Under the pieces are notes generated by a model. That model searched no databases. It had not been told where the DNA came from and saw nothing but the letters and a program-made list of their open reading frames with translations. A program made the translations under genes and the position numbers. DNA of 64,000 bases, taken from contig JAHBBC010000020.1 in assembly GCA_019915015.1 (NCBI GenBank), positions 124,001-188,000 on the forward strand, in the 5' to 3' direction. Source of the DNA: Auriscalpium vulgare (Eukaryota > Basidiomycota > Agaricomycetes > Russulales > Auriscalpiaceae). Positions 12,026 through 22,528 of the stretch are shown here, piece by piece. Position 1 is the stretch's first letter, and the number at the start of each line of letters is the position of its first letter.

Positions 12026-14138
12026 ATGTTCTCGGGGTCAGCCCTCCAACTTGCGCAGGCGCGAGATAGCTTGCGCAAAAACCCAGCCGCGGTCCGTCAC
12101 AGTCTCCTGATTAGTATATTATACCGCTCATACCGTCCCACAGATGATAGAGCGCGTATGGAATGGATCCATACTTGCCCTCGATGCTTTGTCGGGGAGT
12201 GTCATACTAGAGTTTCCCGCCGTACAGACCGTGGCAACCCTCCGATTGTTTTACTTCATTCTTTCTGCATCGAACCTACCATCCCAACCCCTTCCCCTTT
12301 TACCGTCGACCTCTGCGATGTTCCCCATCAAGCGTGCGTTCTTTTCTCTGCGCGGCATCTCCCACATGATCAGGCACCCTGTCAACAACGACATCATTGT
12401 CGATGTATGGCCCAACATTTTCGACTGGCTCAAGTTCTTCAACGGGCTTGTGTGGACGTAAATCACCCTGTGCTCAGGGATGATGTCCTCAAAGTCGTAG
12501 GAATTGCCTTGTGCATTTTCGCGTCCCCGCCGTCTTCTATCGTTCATCAAGTGGTTACCACGTCGGGGGTCATGGAGCTAGCTGCCTCTATGTGGCTCAA
12601 GGAGAGCGACCACCGCATGCCAACAGGATCTTCAGTCTGCTCCGCCGCCGTGTATGCGCTGCTTTCCCATGACCATGATGGAGACATGCTCGACGAGTTC
12701 GTGCAGCACGCAGGCAGCTCGACCACATCCCGCAAGATTGCAAACATTGCTGTGTCGCGCCTGCGACGCGCTATTCCCAACGCGGTACCCCCAATGTGCG
12801 ATATCGATGGATACATCAACGTGATGTCTGCATTGTCAAGAAACACCATCCTCTGCTTCTCGATCTTGAAGTCAGCCGGCATCCCCACCGTCATCGACGT
12901 CCTCACCAAGCTGGCCGGCCTGCACAACCTCCACTGCAAAGAGAAGCCCGAATCCGGCGCGGTTAGGTCGAACGAGGTCGAATACCGCATCTACAGGGTG
13001 ATGGGAGCATGCTATTCTTACCTCACGCGGGTCATCGAGGCGGGCAACGGTCTCACTTGGGTCCGGCAAGCTGTCCGCAATGGACTGCTCGACTTATCCA
13101 TTGGATTTGCAAGAACCAATGCCCATATGCCGGCGTCCCTCCAGTAGCTATTGCTCGAGCTGGTAGCGACGATTGCCCCATATTTCTTCTACCGTTCGGT
13201 GTTCTCTCTCTGCACCACATCGTATTCCGACCACCCAGCCATCTGGAAGGCCCTTCCGAGCAGCTCACTCAAATTATCCCTGGAGAAGGTCTACCGCCGT
13301 GCAGCGCATCATAAGCAGCTCGCGCAACATTGGGATGCCTTCAAGGATATTGCGCACTGTGACAATGTGCGTAGCCGTTTGGATGCTTGTATCGTGTATT
13401 CACATCCCTGTCAATAATCCAGTGCGAGAAGAACGATTCAAAGCGCACCCTGAAATGGTGCGCGGGGTGCCGCTCTGTGTTTCACTGCTCGAAGGAGTGC
13501 CAGACGACGCACTGGGAGACGATCCACCGCGTTCAGTGCATGCTCAGACGTGCTTATCGTATAGGCAAGTTGTTTCCGACTCTTTCGCCTTCACATGCCT
13601 TACGAGCACGCTCATCATAGATTCAACAAGCCAGCCTCCAAGCAAAGCTGACCGCCGCTTCCACACATTATATGTCATACACGATGCGATCAATAGTCTA
13701 GAAAGACTGCGTGCAACAGTCTCTTCATCCGAGCCTCTCTCCGACATCGGCGTATCCATCAACTACACCGACGGCGAGCCCTTCTACTGCACATTTTCGC
13801 TGAAGCACTACACGGACAATATTGCCGACGAGTCGAACGATGCGGAGCGGGTCGACCTCATGAACGGTATAATCAAACAGGCGCGCTCCGACAAGGGCCG
13901 CACCTCGCTCATCGAGAGCATCGTGGCCCTTGGGGAATGCACGGAGATCTTCTTCACTCTCGTAGCGCCGCCGATATGGGACGCGCAGGACGGCCGGTTA
14001 AATGCACTAGACTTCCGCATCGTGAACGCGGCTGCCCTTGATACCAATACGTCGACGAGCTCCGACGAGGAGTCGTGGAGTGATGGTGGCGGGGACGATG
14101 AGGAAGAGGGTGATGGGGACGAGTGCGATGAACCATGA
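12026..14138 (+). pseudogene. MYND-type zinc finger gene M3 with an internal stop
   Basis: The layout follows M2 and M5: exon 1 12026-12091 (MFSGSALQLAQARD), exon 2 from 12144 (GSILALDAL, matching GSLLALHVL in M5), exon 3 13423-13558 and exon 4 13621-14138. The finger again spans an intron: CDN, intron 13367-13422, C, then WCAGCRSVFHCSKEC and HRVQC. Two problems exist in exon 2. The frame changes near 12440; a weak 44 nt intron (12434-12477) would restore it. An in-frame TAG at 13145-13147 interrupts a helical segment that continues as LELVATIAPYFFYRSV. The C-terminus is acidic (SSDEESWSDGGGDDEEEGD). Most likely a recent pseudogene, unless the TAG is removed by splicing I did not recognise. 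Confidence 0.65.
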
Positions 14139-14459
14139 CACCGTGTTAATGTGTGTGTTTGACAGAACTTATCTTTTGATGTCCGAGCAGTGACGGACAC
14201 GGTCTCCAGGAGAGCGAGTTGTGTTTGTGTTTTTTTTTGCGTGTGAAATGGACGCGCACCCATATGTCGGCTGTACCCATGCTTCAGACGAATCAGAGCA
14301 TTTCAAAGTTGAGTTATGATTCCTGAGGCCTGACTCGTCTAGATACAGTAGGATCTGCATACTTGGGTACAGAGCTGCGCTTCAACGTAGGTGACAACAA
14401 TTGCGTTCCCGCCGCCGTGTAGCATTCCTGTGTGGGCGCTGGCGGATGTACATGGTCAT

Positions 14460-14872
14460 CGGCGTCATGTCGAGCTAGCATGGAAGATGCTCGACCCGGT
14501 GCACCTGTAATTAGACCACATGGGCGGCGTACCTTCGTCTGGGCAACCCCGTCGTCTTACTCGGCCGTGAGGTAGAGGTTGTCGCGGCGTCGTAGCCTGA
14601 AAACAAGTGCAGCTGCACAGTATGTTCAGAATCAGAGCCCAAGGCCCGCGTTTCAGGGAGACGCACCTTTGCTTTGAAGCCAGCGGAAACCATGCCAAAC
14701 CACGGGGAGTGATTGGCGAACGAATGTGATTCGGCAGACGAGCGTGACGGTAGGGAGAAAGGGTAAAGCTCGGACGGCGATCCGAGGCACCGACTCCCAT
14801 GCATCTTGCGGAGTGACTGCCACTGTGAGCTCTCTCGAAGTACTCTCGAAGTCTACTCCTCTTCCCACTCAC
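14460..14872 (-). repeat. Relic unit, first of a tandem pair
   Basis: Shares a string of blocks with 15730-16170 in the same orientation, including GACCCGGTGCAC, TTTCAGGGAGACGCACC and a frame reading NHSPWFGM against DHSPRFGM. A third partial copy lies at about 24200-24290 in the opposite orientation. It looks like a spliced-gene remnant; no complete frame is left. Confidence 0.45.
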
Positions 14873-15097
14873 TCGATACGTGCCAGATATTGATGTCCAG
14901 CACGTCCTTGGTCACAGCAGGCCGCGCGCCCGCCGTCGTCCTGCCTCTCGACGCTCAGGACTGCAGCACGCGTCCGGTCATAACCAAGCACGGAAACACC
15001 TCTAAACCTGTTTTTCGTTCGTGGGGCCGGCATCTGGAAGAGATGGAGGGACAATGCAAGAGCTTGTCTGTGTTGACGGACAGCGCGGGTGGTACGC
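14873..15097. other. Spacer
   Basis: No feature recognised. Confidence 0.3.
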
Positions 15098-15702
15098 TCA
15101 ATCTTGGGAAATTGGTCCTCTTGATGATATCCAATCAACGTGTCGCGGACGCTGGGTATTCGGAAGGTTTAGCGTCACGTTGACAGTTGTGCCTACCTCT
15201 TAGAGAACACTCACTGGGAAGTGTTCTGGCGTCTTGAATGTCACGAGTTTGACACCCAACTCACGGCAAACGTCTGCGAGCTCCGCTAGCGTGTCTAGAG
15301 GCAGGTTCTTTAGGGTGACTGAAACTGAATTGGGGTGGTCGATGCGGTGGATCATGGAGAACTGCGGCGGGGTGCTGGAGGAGGGCAGGTGCGCAGGACT
15401 GAGTGATTCCAGGGACGATGGCGCTAGCGCGTCCGCTGTCGTGCCTTTCGTTGGCTTCGGATGGACAGGCGATGAAGCGGTGGAATATATGTGATGCGGG
15501 AGACCTGTTGCAGTCCGGCTCTGCAGAGTTTCGAAAGAGGCGCGTGCGCGCGGCGGTCGAAGGTGAAGGAGCACGAGGAAGGAGAAGGTAGCGTGGAAGA
15601 TCGACGTCTATCGAGAAGCTCGTCAAGCTGTCCCGGTGTGATGTTGAGCGAATAACGCACCTTAGCTCCATGCTCGCATGCCCTTCTCTCCCAGCGCACC
15701 AT
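15098..15702 (-). CDS. Small spliced protein of unknown function
   Basis: Predicted 162 aa. Exons 15661-15702, 15215-15607 and 15098-15151 join in phase 0 with donors GTGCGT and GTGAGT and acceptors ATAG and CCAG. The start codon opens MVRWERRACEHGAK; exon 2 has a hydrophobic stretch (FSFLVLLHL) and a conserved-looking end (SVTLKNLPLDTLAELADVC). No domain recognised. It sits between two copies of a tandem relic unit. Splice signals are good, but there is no paralogue in the window to confirm the model. Confidence 0.45.
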
Positions 15703-15729
15703 ATCAGTCTAGCATCGTGGTCACTGGGC

Positions 15730-16170
15730 GTGCTGGAAGACGCACATGGTCACCGGTCACCGGCAACGCGTCAAGCTAGCGGGAACGGTGATCGACCCGG
15801 TGCACGTACAATCAGAAGACATGCGCGGCGCACCTGTTTGAACATTCCAGCGGGCATATTCAGTTGTGAGGCAGAGGTTATCGCGGCGTCGCAGCCTGAA
15901 AACAAGTGAAGTGCACTATGTTCAAATCAAAGCACAACGCACGCGTTTCAGGGAGACGCACCGTTGCATTTCAGCCAGTAAAACCCATGCCAAAGCGCGG
16001 GGAGTGGTCGACAAATGAATGGAATGCGACAGACGAGCGCATGATGGTAGTAGGGAGAGACGAGCAGCAAAGGCGGCCCGAGGCACGACTCCCACGCGCG
16101 CGCATCTCTCGGGCCCCTGCTCCTCTCATGACACCAGCACCTAGCTTCCAGCCGCCATCCATCTCCAACG
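15730..16170 (-). repeat. Relic unit, second of a tandem pair
   Basis: Same blocks as 14460-14872. It continues towards the upstream region of F-box gene B. Confidence 0.45.
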
Positions 16171-16521
16171 TCGTTCAGCAGCTAGAGACGCTGGGACGCG
16201 TTCCAGCCCGCTTCGGTTCATGCCGACACCGCAGAACGATGAACGAGTCAACGACACCGATACAATGACCCATCCAAGGAGACTACGCATGCACGCAAAG
16301 GCCGATAGGCACATCATCGTCGCAAACGAGGGCGAGGTGCGTTCATCTCTACTGTCTGTGTAGGTTCCTCCCGCTGACCGTTGATTCACCACGAAGGTAT
16401 GGGTTGGCCGACAATGCTGTGTGTCATCAGCATCTCCGACCCCCGCCTGCACTAAGTAACCTTTTGACCCGAAGGTGCGCTCATATAGTAGTCTGCTTGC
16501 GCGATATGGCTGACCGGTCGA

Positions 16522-16559
16522 CTTGGCAAAGATATTGTTCGGCTGCGCTGCCGTTACCT
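16522..16559 (-). promoter_or_regulatory. Conserved F-box upstream block, gene B
   Basis: Read on the minus strand, AGCCGAACAATATCTT and GCCAAGTCGACCGGTCAGCC recur in nearly the same form upstream of F-box genes C (26144) and D (49639). Distance to the start codon is 126-166 bases in the three genes. A likely shared promoter element, or ancestral promoter sequence kept after duplication. Confidence 0.5.
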
Positions 16560-16669
16560 CCCAAACGCCGACGCGTTTGCAGGATTCGACACGCTCGATG
16601 TAGCATGAAGCGAGGCGCCGGCGTGGCCTACACTTTTTTCCCTGCCATCGATGGGAGTTCAGGGCCACC

Positions 16670-18193
16670 ATGTCCACCCTCGAGAACGCACAGAACATGC
16701 ACGACGCCGACTCGGTCGACGAGAGACACACCCAGGCTGCGGCTGGTCAAGACGCCGCGCAGCATAACGCTCAGCGCCCCGTTGCCCGCATCCCGCCCGA
16801 AATCCTCAGCCGGATTTTCGCCACCCTCTCCTCCATATACCCTCCCCGTCCATATGGAACCAGTCCTATCGAAGCGCAGGGCGGTCTGGGGTGGCTGAAG
16901 GCCACTCATGTTTGCCAGCGGTGGCGAAGCGTGGCGCTAGAAGACGCTTCACTGTGGGCCTCCAACATCACCGTGCCATTCACGCTCGGTGCCCGTTGGG
17001 CCGAAACCTTCCTTTCCCGCGCGCAGGACGCCCCGCTTACAATCACGAAGCCACCGGATTCATCATTTCATTCGACACGCGCAGAACGCGCCTTTCTCAC
17101 CGACAATCTCGCGCGCACGCAAGTTTTGCGTCTGAACATCAACGAGGACCACCTCCGCGCGCTATGCACGCCAGCGCCACTTCTGTGCACACTCGATATC
17201 ACGTACCGCTTGGACATGATGCCATGGGAGAAGCAACCCATTCTCCCGGAAAGCCTGCTCGGCGGGGCTACCCATGCGGCTGCCCTGCGCCACCTGTTCG
17301 TGGAGACGATGGGGCCGCTGCCATGGACATCCCCACTCCTCGCGCGTCTCAAATTGCTGGACCTCAAGTCCTACATGAGGACCATCGATGGCGGGGAGGT
17401 CAGGGAGATGTTCACTGCGCTGGCCGGCATGGGCGCGCTGGAGGAGCTTTCACTGCAGCTGCAGCTTGACGCGCCTGCGGCAGCGCCGCAGTCCGTCGTT
17501 GCTCTTCCCGCCCTGCGCAAGCTCGACTTGCTGACAACCGTCGACAGCGCGCGTCACATCCTGGCAGGCGTTGCGCTCCCCGCGACCGCTCGCGTTTTCT
17601 GTCTGCTGGACGGCTTCGGGGTCCCTTCCGCGGACCCGCCTGCGCTCTTCAGTGCCGCAGCTGTATGTATCGACGTGCCCGCCGCCCCAATCGCGCGCAT
17701 CGAGATCCTGCACCTAGGGGTCATGCCAAGCGTCATCGCGTGGCGGGCGGATGTGCCCGCGCTGACGATAATCTTCATGGGCGACCCGCAGCCTCATCAG
17801 GGCCTGGTTGCAGGCGTACTGGCGGCGCTGGCCTCAGCGCATCCTGTGGAGCTTATTGTGGGCTGGGACAGGGGCGACGGCGCGTGGCTGGAGACGCTGC
17901 AGCGCGTGGACAGGCTGCGCAGCGTCACGGTCGCGGGCGGCGCGGCGCAGCAGTGCTGCGCGGCGCTCGCTGCGGCGCCCGCAGGTTTCCTCCCCGCGCT
18001 CGTGGCACTCGAGATGCGCGACGTCGACTTTAGCGTGGGCGGCGATTGGAACGAGCTGGTGTCGGTTCTGGAGCGGCGCGCGGGTGCGGGGTGTGTTCTC
18101 GAGTGGCTCAGATTGATAGGGTGTGAGGTGGACAAGACGCAGTTGCGCAGGCTGAGGAAGGCGGTGCCGGGCATGAACGTTTTGAAGTGTTGA
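16670..18193 (+). CDS. F-box-like protein B with LRR-like tail
   Basis: Predicted 507 aa in one uninterrupted frame, no intron needed. The F-box begins near residue 38 (ARIPPEILSRIFATLSS), with ATHVCQRWRSVALED and LWASN completing the motif. The rest is leucine-rich repeat-like and ends with a family-wide tail (APAGFLPALVALEMRDVDF, LERRAGAG, GCEVDKTQLRRLR). The start MSTLENAQNM matches MSTIAGAQN in gene C. Probable SCF substrate adaptor, target unknown. It converges on MYND gene M4. Confidence 0.88.
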   Translation: MSTLENAQNMHDADSVDERHTQAAAGQDAAQHNAQRPVARIPPEILSRIFATLSSIYPPRPYGTSPIEAQGGLGWLKATHVCQRWRSVALEDASLWASNITVPFTLGARWAETFLSRAQDAPLTITKPPDSSFHSTRAERAFLTDNLARTQVLRLNINEDHLRALCTPAPLLCTLDITYRLDMMPWEKQPILPESLLGGATHAAALRHLFVETMGPLPWTSPLLARLKLLDLKSYMRTIDGGEVREMFTALAGMGALEELSLQLQLDAPAAAPQSVVALPALRKLDLLTTVDSARHILAGVALPATARVFCLLDGFGVPSADPPALFSAAAVCIDVPAAPIARIEILHLGVMPSVIAWRADVPALTIIFMGDPQPHQGLVAGVLAALASAHPVELIVGWDRGDGAWLETLQRVDRLRSVTVAGGAAQQCCAALAAAPAGFLPALVALEMRDVDFSVGGDWNELVSVLERRAGAGCVLEWLRLIGCEVDKTQLRRLRKAVPGMNVLKC

Positions 18194-18416
18194 CTGCCGT
18201 GCGTGTAGACGAGTCTCTGGTTGTATGCGCATAGAGTACTGACGAAGAGCGCTGCGTACGCTTCTTTCTGATAGCGTACAATCGTAGTAGATGTCAGGTT
18301 TTCTTCATGCCGTACTATATACCACTTGGATTGTGGTGCATAGCTGCGAGGGATATCCGCGAATACCGTCTAAATACGGCTTCATATGTCGAGTATAGGG
18401 AAATCAATGAGAAATG
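18194..18416. terminator. Convergent 3' spacer between B and M4
   Basis: This AT-richer stretch holds the 3' ends of two convergent genes. No specific polyadenylation signal could be pinned down. Confidence 0.3.
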
Positions 18417-20300
18417 TTAAAATGTCTTGGCTACATGATGGATGCCGTGCCCGCCATACTCCACAGGAATCCTGTCTAGCACGTCGTCTATCATAGTCGC
18501 TTCAGCCGAAGCCAGTGCGGTATGGGGCATGAATGTCTCTATGTGATAATAAGCCTGCCCGAGTATCACATCGCTCTCCATGGACAAACAAACGTTCGCA
18601 TTTTTGCGCGTGTCGCCCTCGCCTTCATTCATTTTCTGCCGCATGCTGAGCTTCCAAGGGCTTTGCATGCAATTGAGACAGATGCAGAGAGAGCTAAGGT
18701 ACTGAGTTCTGTCGGGCGACGCGTCTGGGGCCAGCTTGAGGGCATTGATTGATGCTGCGAGCGCGACGGCGTTGGCCCAAACCCACATGATATGGAACTC
18801 TTGCTCGTGGGCGCTGACAACGCCCTCGAACTGGACTGAATGATGATGGGCCCGTCAGTGGGATGTACGATCGACGCCTCCTGTGCACGTACCTTCAGGC
18901 TCGATCCACTGCTCACAGTGCGCCTTGTGCGACTGTTTCCAGTGTGCAACCTGGCACGCGAGCGAGCAGTAATGCTCCTCGCGGCAGCGCGCGCAGCGTC
19001 GGAAGGTATACCTGTCGCCCTGTTTGGCGCACTGCGTGGCGCTGGTCAGCATCTGTATTCGACAGCAGGTGAAGAAGCAAACAAACACCCGCATAGCCGC
19101 ACTTCCTCAACGTCCAGGTCCTCAGCACCGCGACGCATTCTTCAGCAAACTCCTTCAGATAAGCCCATGCGTCCACGAAGGCACGCGACTGCACTAGGGT
19201 AATGCTCGGGCTGTCCTTCAGCCGCTCCAACGCCGTTCGAACAGCCCTGATCACGGGGCGATAGAGAAGATACCGCGGGAGGATGACCTTGACGATATTG
19301 ATGCATATTGTCTGTACGTCTTCTTCATACGTGTGCAGGTGTGGCGCGATGATGACAAGAGCCTCCAGCAGGCCATGGCGTACGCTCTGCGCGACCCACG
19401 CAATGCCCGTGGCCAACTGGATGAGTGTGTAGAGGATGCCTATGCAATGGCGGATCATAAGGTCTGCGCCATCCTCGTGCAGGTCCAGTCGCGAAAAGTG
19501 CAGCAGCGTACGGGTGACACCGGGCACAGCTCCGGCTGAAAGAAGGGCGGGCAAGAATCGCGCGGTCTGAGGCGAATATAAAAACTCCTCGAGCAGCCAG
19601 ACATATGCCGCGAAGAATGATGAGCGCGGGGGCGGGTGTGTCGCTAAGGCGATGCGCAGAGGGTGCACGAGACGCATTGCGACGGCAGAAACGTCTCCGC
19701 CGGAAGAAGAAGAAATGAGGTCGATGGTGGGTTTTGGGGCGTAGACGAGAAGCTGCGATAAGGCCATAGCGGCGCTGGGGTACAGTGGCAGGACAGTCAT
19801 GTCTGCCTCCAGCCACATTGTCGTCGCAAATTTCATTGCATCGGGCGTTTCGAGGACGTGTGACCGCGTTGTCGAATCACATGAGAGGAGGTGGATGATT
19901 TGCATGTATGAATGCAACACTTTTTCCGCCGCCGGGCCCTGGTGAAGTTCTTGATTAAACCATTTGATCATCGTGGGCCATGTGTCGATGACGTCCGGAA
20001 TCTGGAGAGCACCTGCAGATTGAAGGAGTACACTCAGTCCGGCACAGCATTGTCTGATGAGGTCGTGGTGTTTGCGTGGGCCAGTGGGCGTTTTGCGTAT
20101 GTGTGCGCAGAAAAGCACGATGACTTCGGCTTTGTGGCCTTCCGGTATAAGAGCTGTGTTGCGTCTGAGGGCTTGGATTGCGGAGAAGGATCCGCCCCTC
20201 GCAGCCTCGATTACCTGGGCGAGAGAGTTCTGTCGAGAGCCAGTGAAACGTGTGCAGCGGTACGTACTTTAGATGGCGAGACACGCAGTAGCGCATCCAT
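18417..20300 (-). CDS. MYND-type zinc finger protein M4
   Basis: Predicted 563 aa. Exons: 20268-20300 (MDALLRVSPSK), 19129-20229, 18893-19031, 18417-18835; phases agree throughout. The first intron is short (38 nt) with GTACGT and ACAG. The finger spans the exon 2/3 junction as in M2, M3 and M5: CVA, intron (19032-19128, CTGAC branch point, weak GTGCTG donor), then CAKQG, RRCARCREEHYCSLAC and HKAHC. A 140-residue C-terminal exon follows. Helical motifs in exon 2 (LETPDAMKFATTMWLEAD) align with the other MYND proteins here. Likely a protein-interaction factor; no catalytic SET or other enzyme domain is visible. Confidence 0.85.
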
Positions 20301-21117
20301 AGCAAATCGCTCTGGTCAAGAGGCAGATATGGGTCTTGGGGACGACAGGACACGGTGTTTGAAGACAAGGCCTCGTTGCGGCGTCCAGGAAGAAGAGCTC
20401 GCGCGCTATGCACGTCTATTGTTCTCAGTCACGTGACCCGCTGCTAGAGCGCGTTCGCCTGCCGACGATGCGGACAGAGGAGGAACAGAGTGGCGGAACA
20501 ATTTGAAAGAGATGGTTTTGAACTGTGAGTAAGCTAGTGCTACGACTGCCAGAAAGGTTCAGAGAAAGCTCAGGGCCGCGCAGTAAGGTATGCGCACCTC
20601 TACTATCCCCCAATGCACTGAGGCGCGCTGCTCGCCCAACGCGGGTCTATACCAAGATTTTCCCGCCCGCCACCCACAAAGTCAACCTGTCCTCGCTTCC
20701 ACATCGTCGCACGACCCCAGCTCATGCTACGTCCTCCATCGGTGTTCCTGCGCCCGGTGACGACGCGTCATCCGGCGACCTCTTATTGCCTCTGTGCAAT
20801 CGTTTCTGCTTCGCGACACGCTGGGACATTGATAAGTAGAGGGAAGTGGGAGCTGGGAGGAAGATAGAGCGCGAGTGTCGATGAGGCGCGAGTTGGTTCA
20901 ACTTGTCGGCGACTCCGGGAGACGTGAGCAAGACGCCGGCGGCCGGCGACGCCGCCGTGAGATTGCCCACCTACTTACCCTCAAACGAAGCTTAGTTTGG
21001 CTTCAAAACATATTTTACCGAAAGAACTTGCGCTGGCGGCGGCTGGTCGACGACTCTCACTTGCGATGACCCCTCCACAACCTCGTCAGACAGACTGCCA
21101 CCGCCCACATGAGACAA
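20301..21117. other. Spacer upstream of M4
   Basis: M4 promoter side. Bases 20301-20440 share sequence with the equivalent position upstream of M1 (444-580). No other gene is supported. Confidence 0.4.
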
Positions 21118-21360
21118 ACAGCGTCACAGTCGTGGGGAGGACGGTGCAGCGGTTCTGCGCAGGACTCTCAGTGGCGCCCGCAGGCTTCTTCCCCGCGCTC
21201 GCGGAGCTCGAGGTTCACGATGTCGACTTGTCGGTGGGTGGTGCCTGGAGCGAGCTGGCGCGGGGCCTGGAGCGTCGCGCAGGTGCGGGGTACGAGCTCG
21301 GGGAGTTCCGATTGGTAGGATGCGATGTGGACGGTGCGCAGGCGGCACCCCAGTCACTTT
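21118..21360 (+). pseudogene. F-box gene C-terminal fragment H
   Basis: Only the family tail remains: VAPAGFFPALAELEVHDVDL, GGAWSELARGLERRAGAG and LVGCDVDGAQ, which align with the ends of genes B, C, E and F. There is no F-box and no start. The fragment lies tail to tail with gene U, an arrangement repeated in reverse at 55375-56548. Confidence 0.7.
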
Positions 21361-21723
21361 CGCGAAGCGATAGGATCCACGGATAGAACCAAGCTTACAT
21401 TCCCAAGTAATCATCCATCCTACTTACATGCCATAAGTCCCATAACGCAACTGAACTTCCATCTGTGCATTCAATACTCCGTCAAACCAGAAGCAAGAAC
21501 CAAGCATGGAGCCACACAACCTCTATACCTGTTCTTCGTTCGGGATCCACAGATCTGTACGGGAGCGCGAGTTGGCCGTTTTTTGTTTGGTAGCAAACAG
21601 TATGCAAGTTCTGTGGTCGCGACATTCACGGATAGCCAGAAAAAGGACAAAGGAGATAACTGCATCGCCGCAGGCATGAAGCAATTCTAGCCGGCCTGAG
21701 AAACCACCCTCAATTCCACCTAC

Positions 21724-22528
21724 CTACTCATCATCCTCGAGAGGCACCATACCCGCCACCATCTCCTTGAAGTCAGCAAGGAGCACCTGGCGTTCCTGCC
21801 CGTCCTCCGCGCGCAGCACGAAGTACTCGCCTCGCGCGATACTCTTCCCGGCGTCCTCGACGTAGTACCTCTCGCCCGTGTCACGCTCGCGGAACGAGGC
21901 GCCAACCCAGTCGAGGAGATCCGGCTCGGCCAACGCGTCGATGGGGGGTTGATATGGCTTCGGGTTCGGGTTGAGCACTTTCATACTGGAGGCGGAAAGT
22001 CAGGATGACGAGATCGGGAAGGAATGACCAGAACATACGCTTCAGCGGCGGCATCTGCCAGAAGCTGATCGTGTACATCGTCTCCACCGTCGAGCTCGCA
22101 GAAGGAGATGAACTGGATGGCCATTGACCCAACCCACCACTGGATCATGTGTCTGCGCGGCGCCGACGATCAGCGGCGCTATATACATAAGATAACACTG
22201 ACTCCTTGCTCGTCCGCGCACGGCGTCCTCCAGGATAGTCGCATACCGCGTCGCACTTGCGCCACCATGCTGCGACCTTGGCAGTTTCACTACGCAACAT
22301 GAATTCGCCCGGATACGTGGCAGGGTTGGCGGCAATCTCGGCTTCAACTTGTTTGTACAGCTGCTCCACTTGTGCGTCAGACATGCCCACTTTTCCTGCC
22401 ATGCTGTGTCGCTCGCCGTGGACGAGGTACCACCGATACCTGTCGTGGAGGTCGACGAGGCGGGGGTCGTGCGACCAGGGCTTTGAGGGTTGGAGGGACT
22501 GCATCGGCTGATTTGGAGGGGAAGACAT
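21724..22528 (-). CDS. Unknown conserved protein U
   Basis: Predicted 214 aa, function unknown. Exons 22247-22528, 22039-22139 and 21724-21985 join in phase; donors are GTATGC and GTATGT, acceptors CCAG,  and the second intron has a CTGAC branch point. Exon 1 opens MSSPPNQPMQSLQPSKPWSH and ends AKVAAWWRKCDA; exon 3 carries LLDWVGASFRERDTGERYYV and KSIARGEYFVLRAEDGQE. A broken partial copy of exons 2 and 3 lies at 55375-55826, which supports the exon 2/3 junction. The first intron (107 nt) is less certain than the second. No family recognised. Confidence 0.65.
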
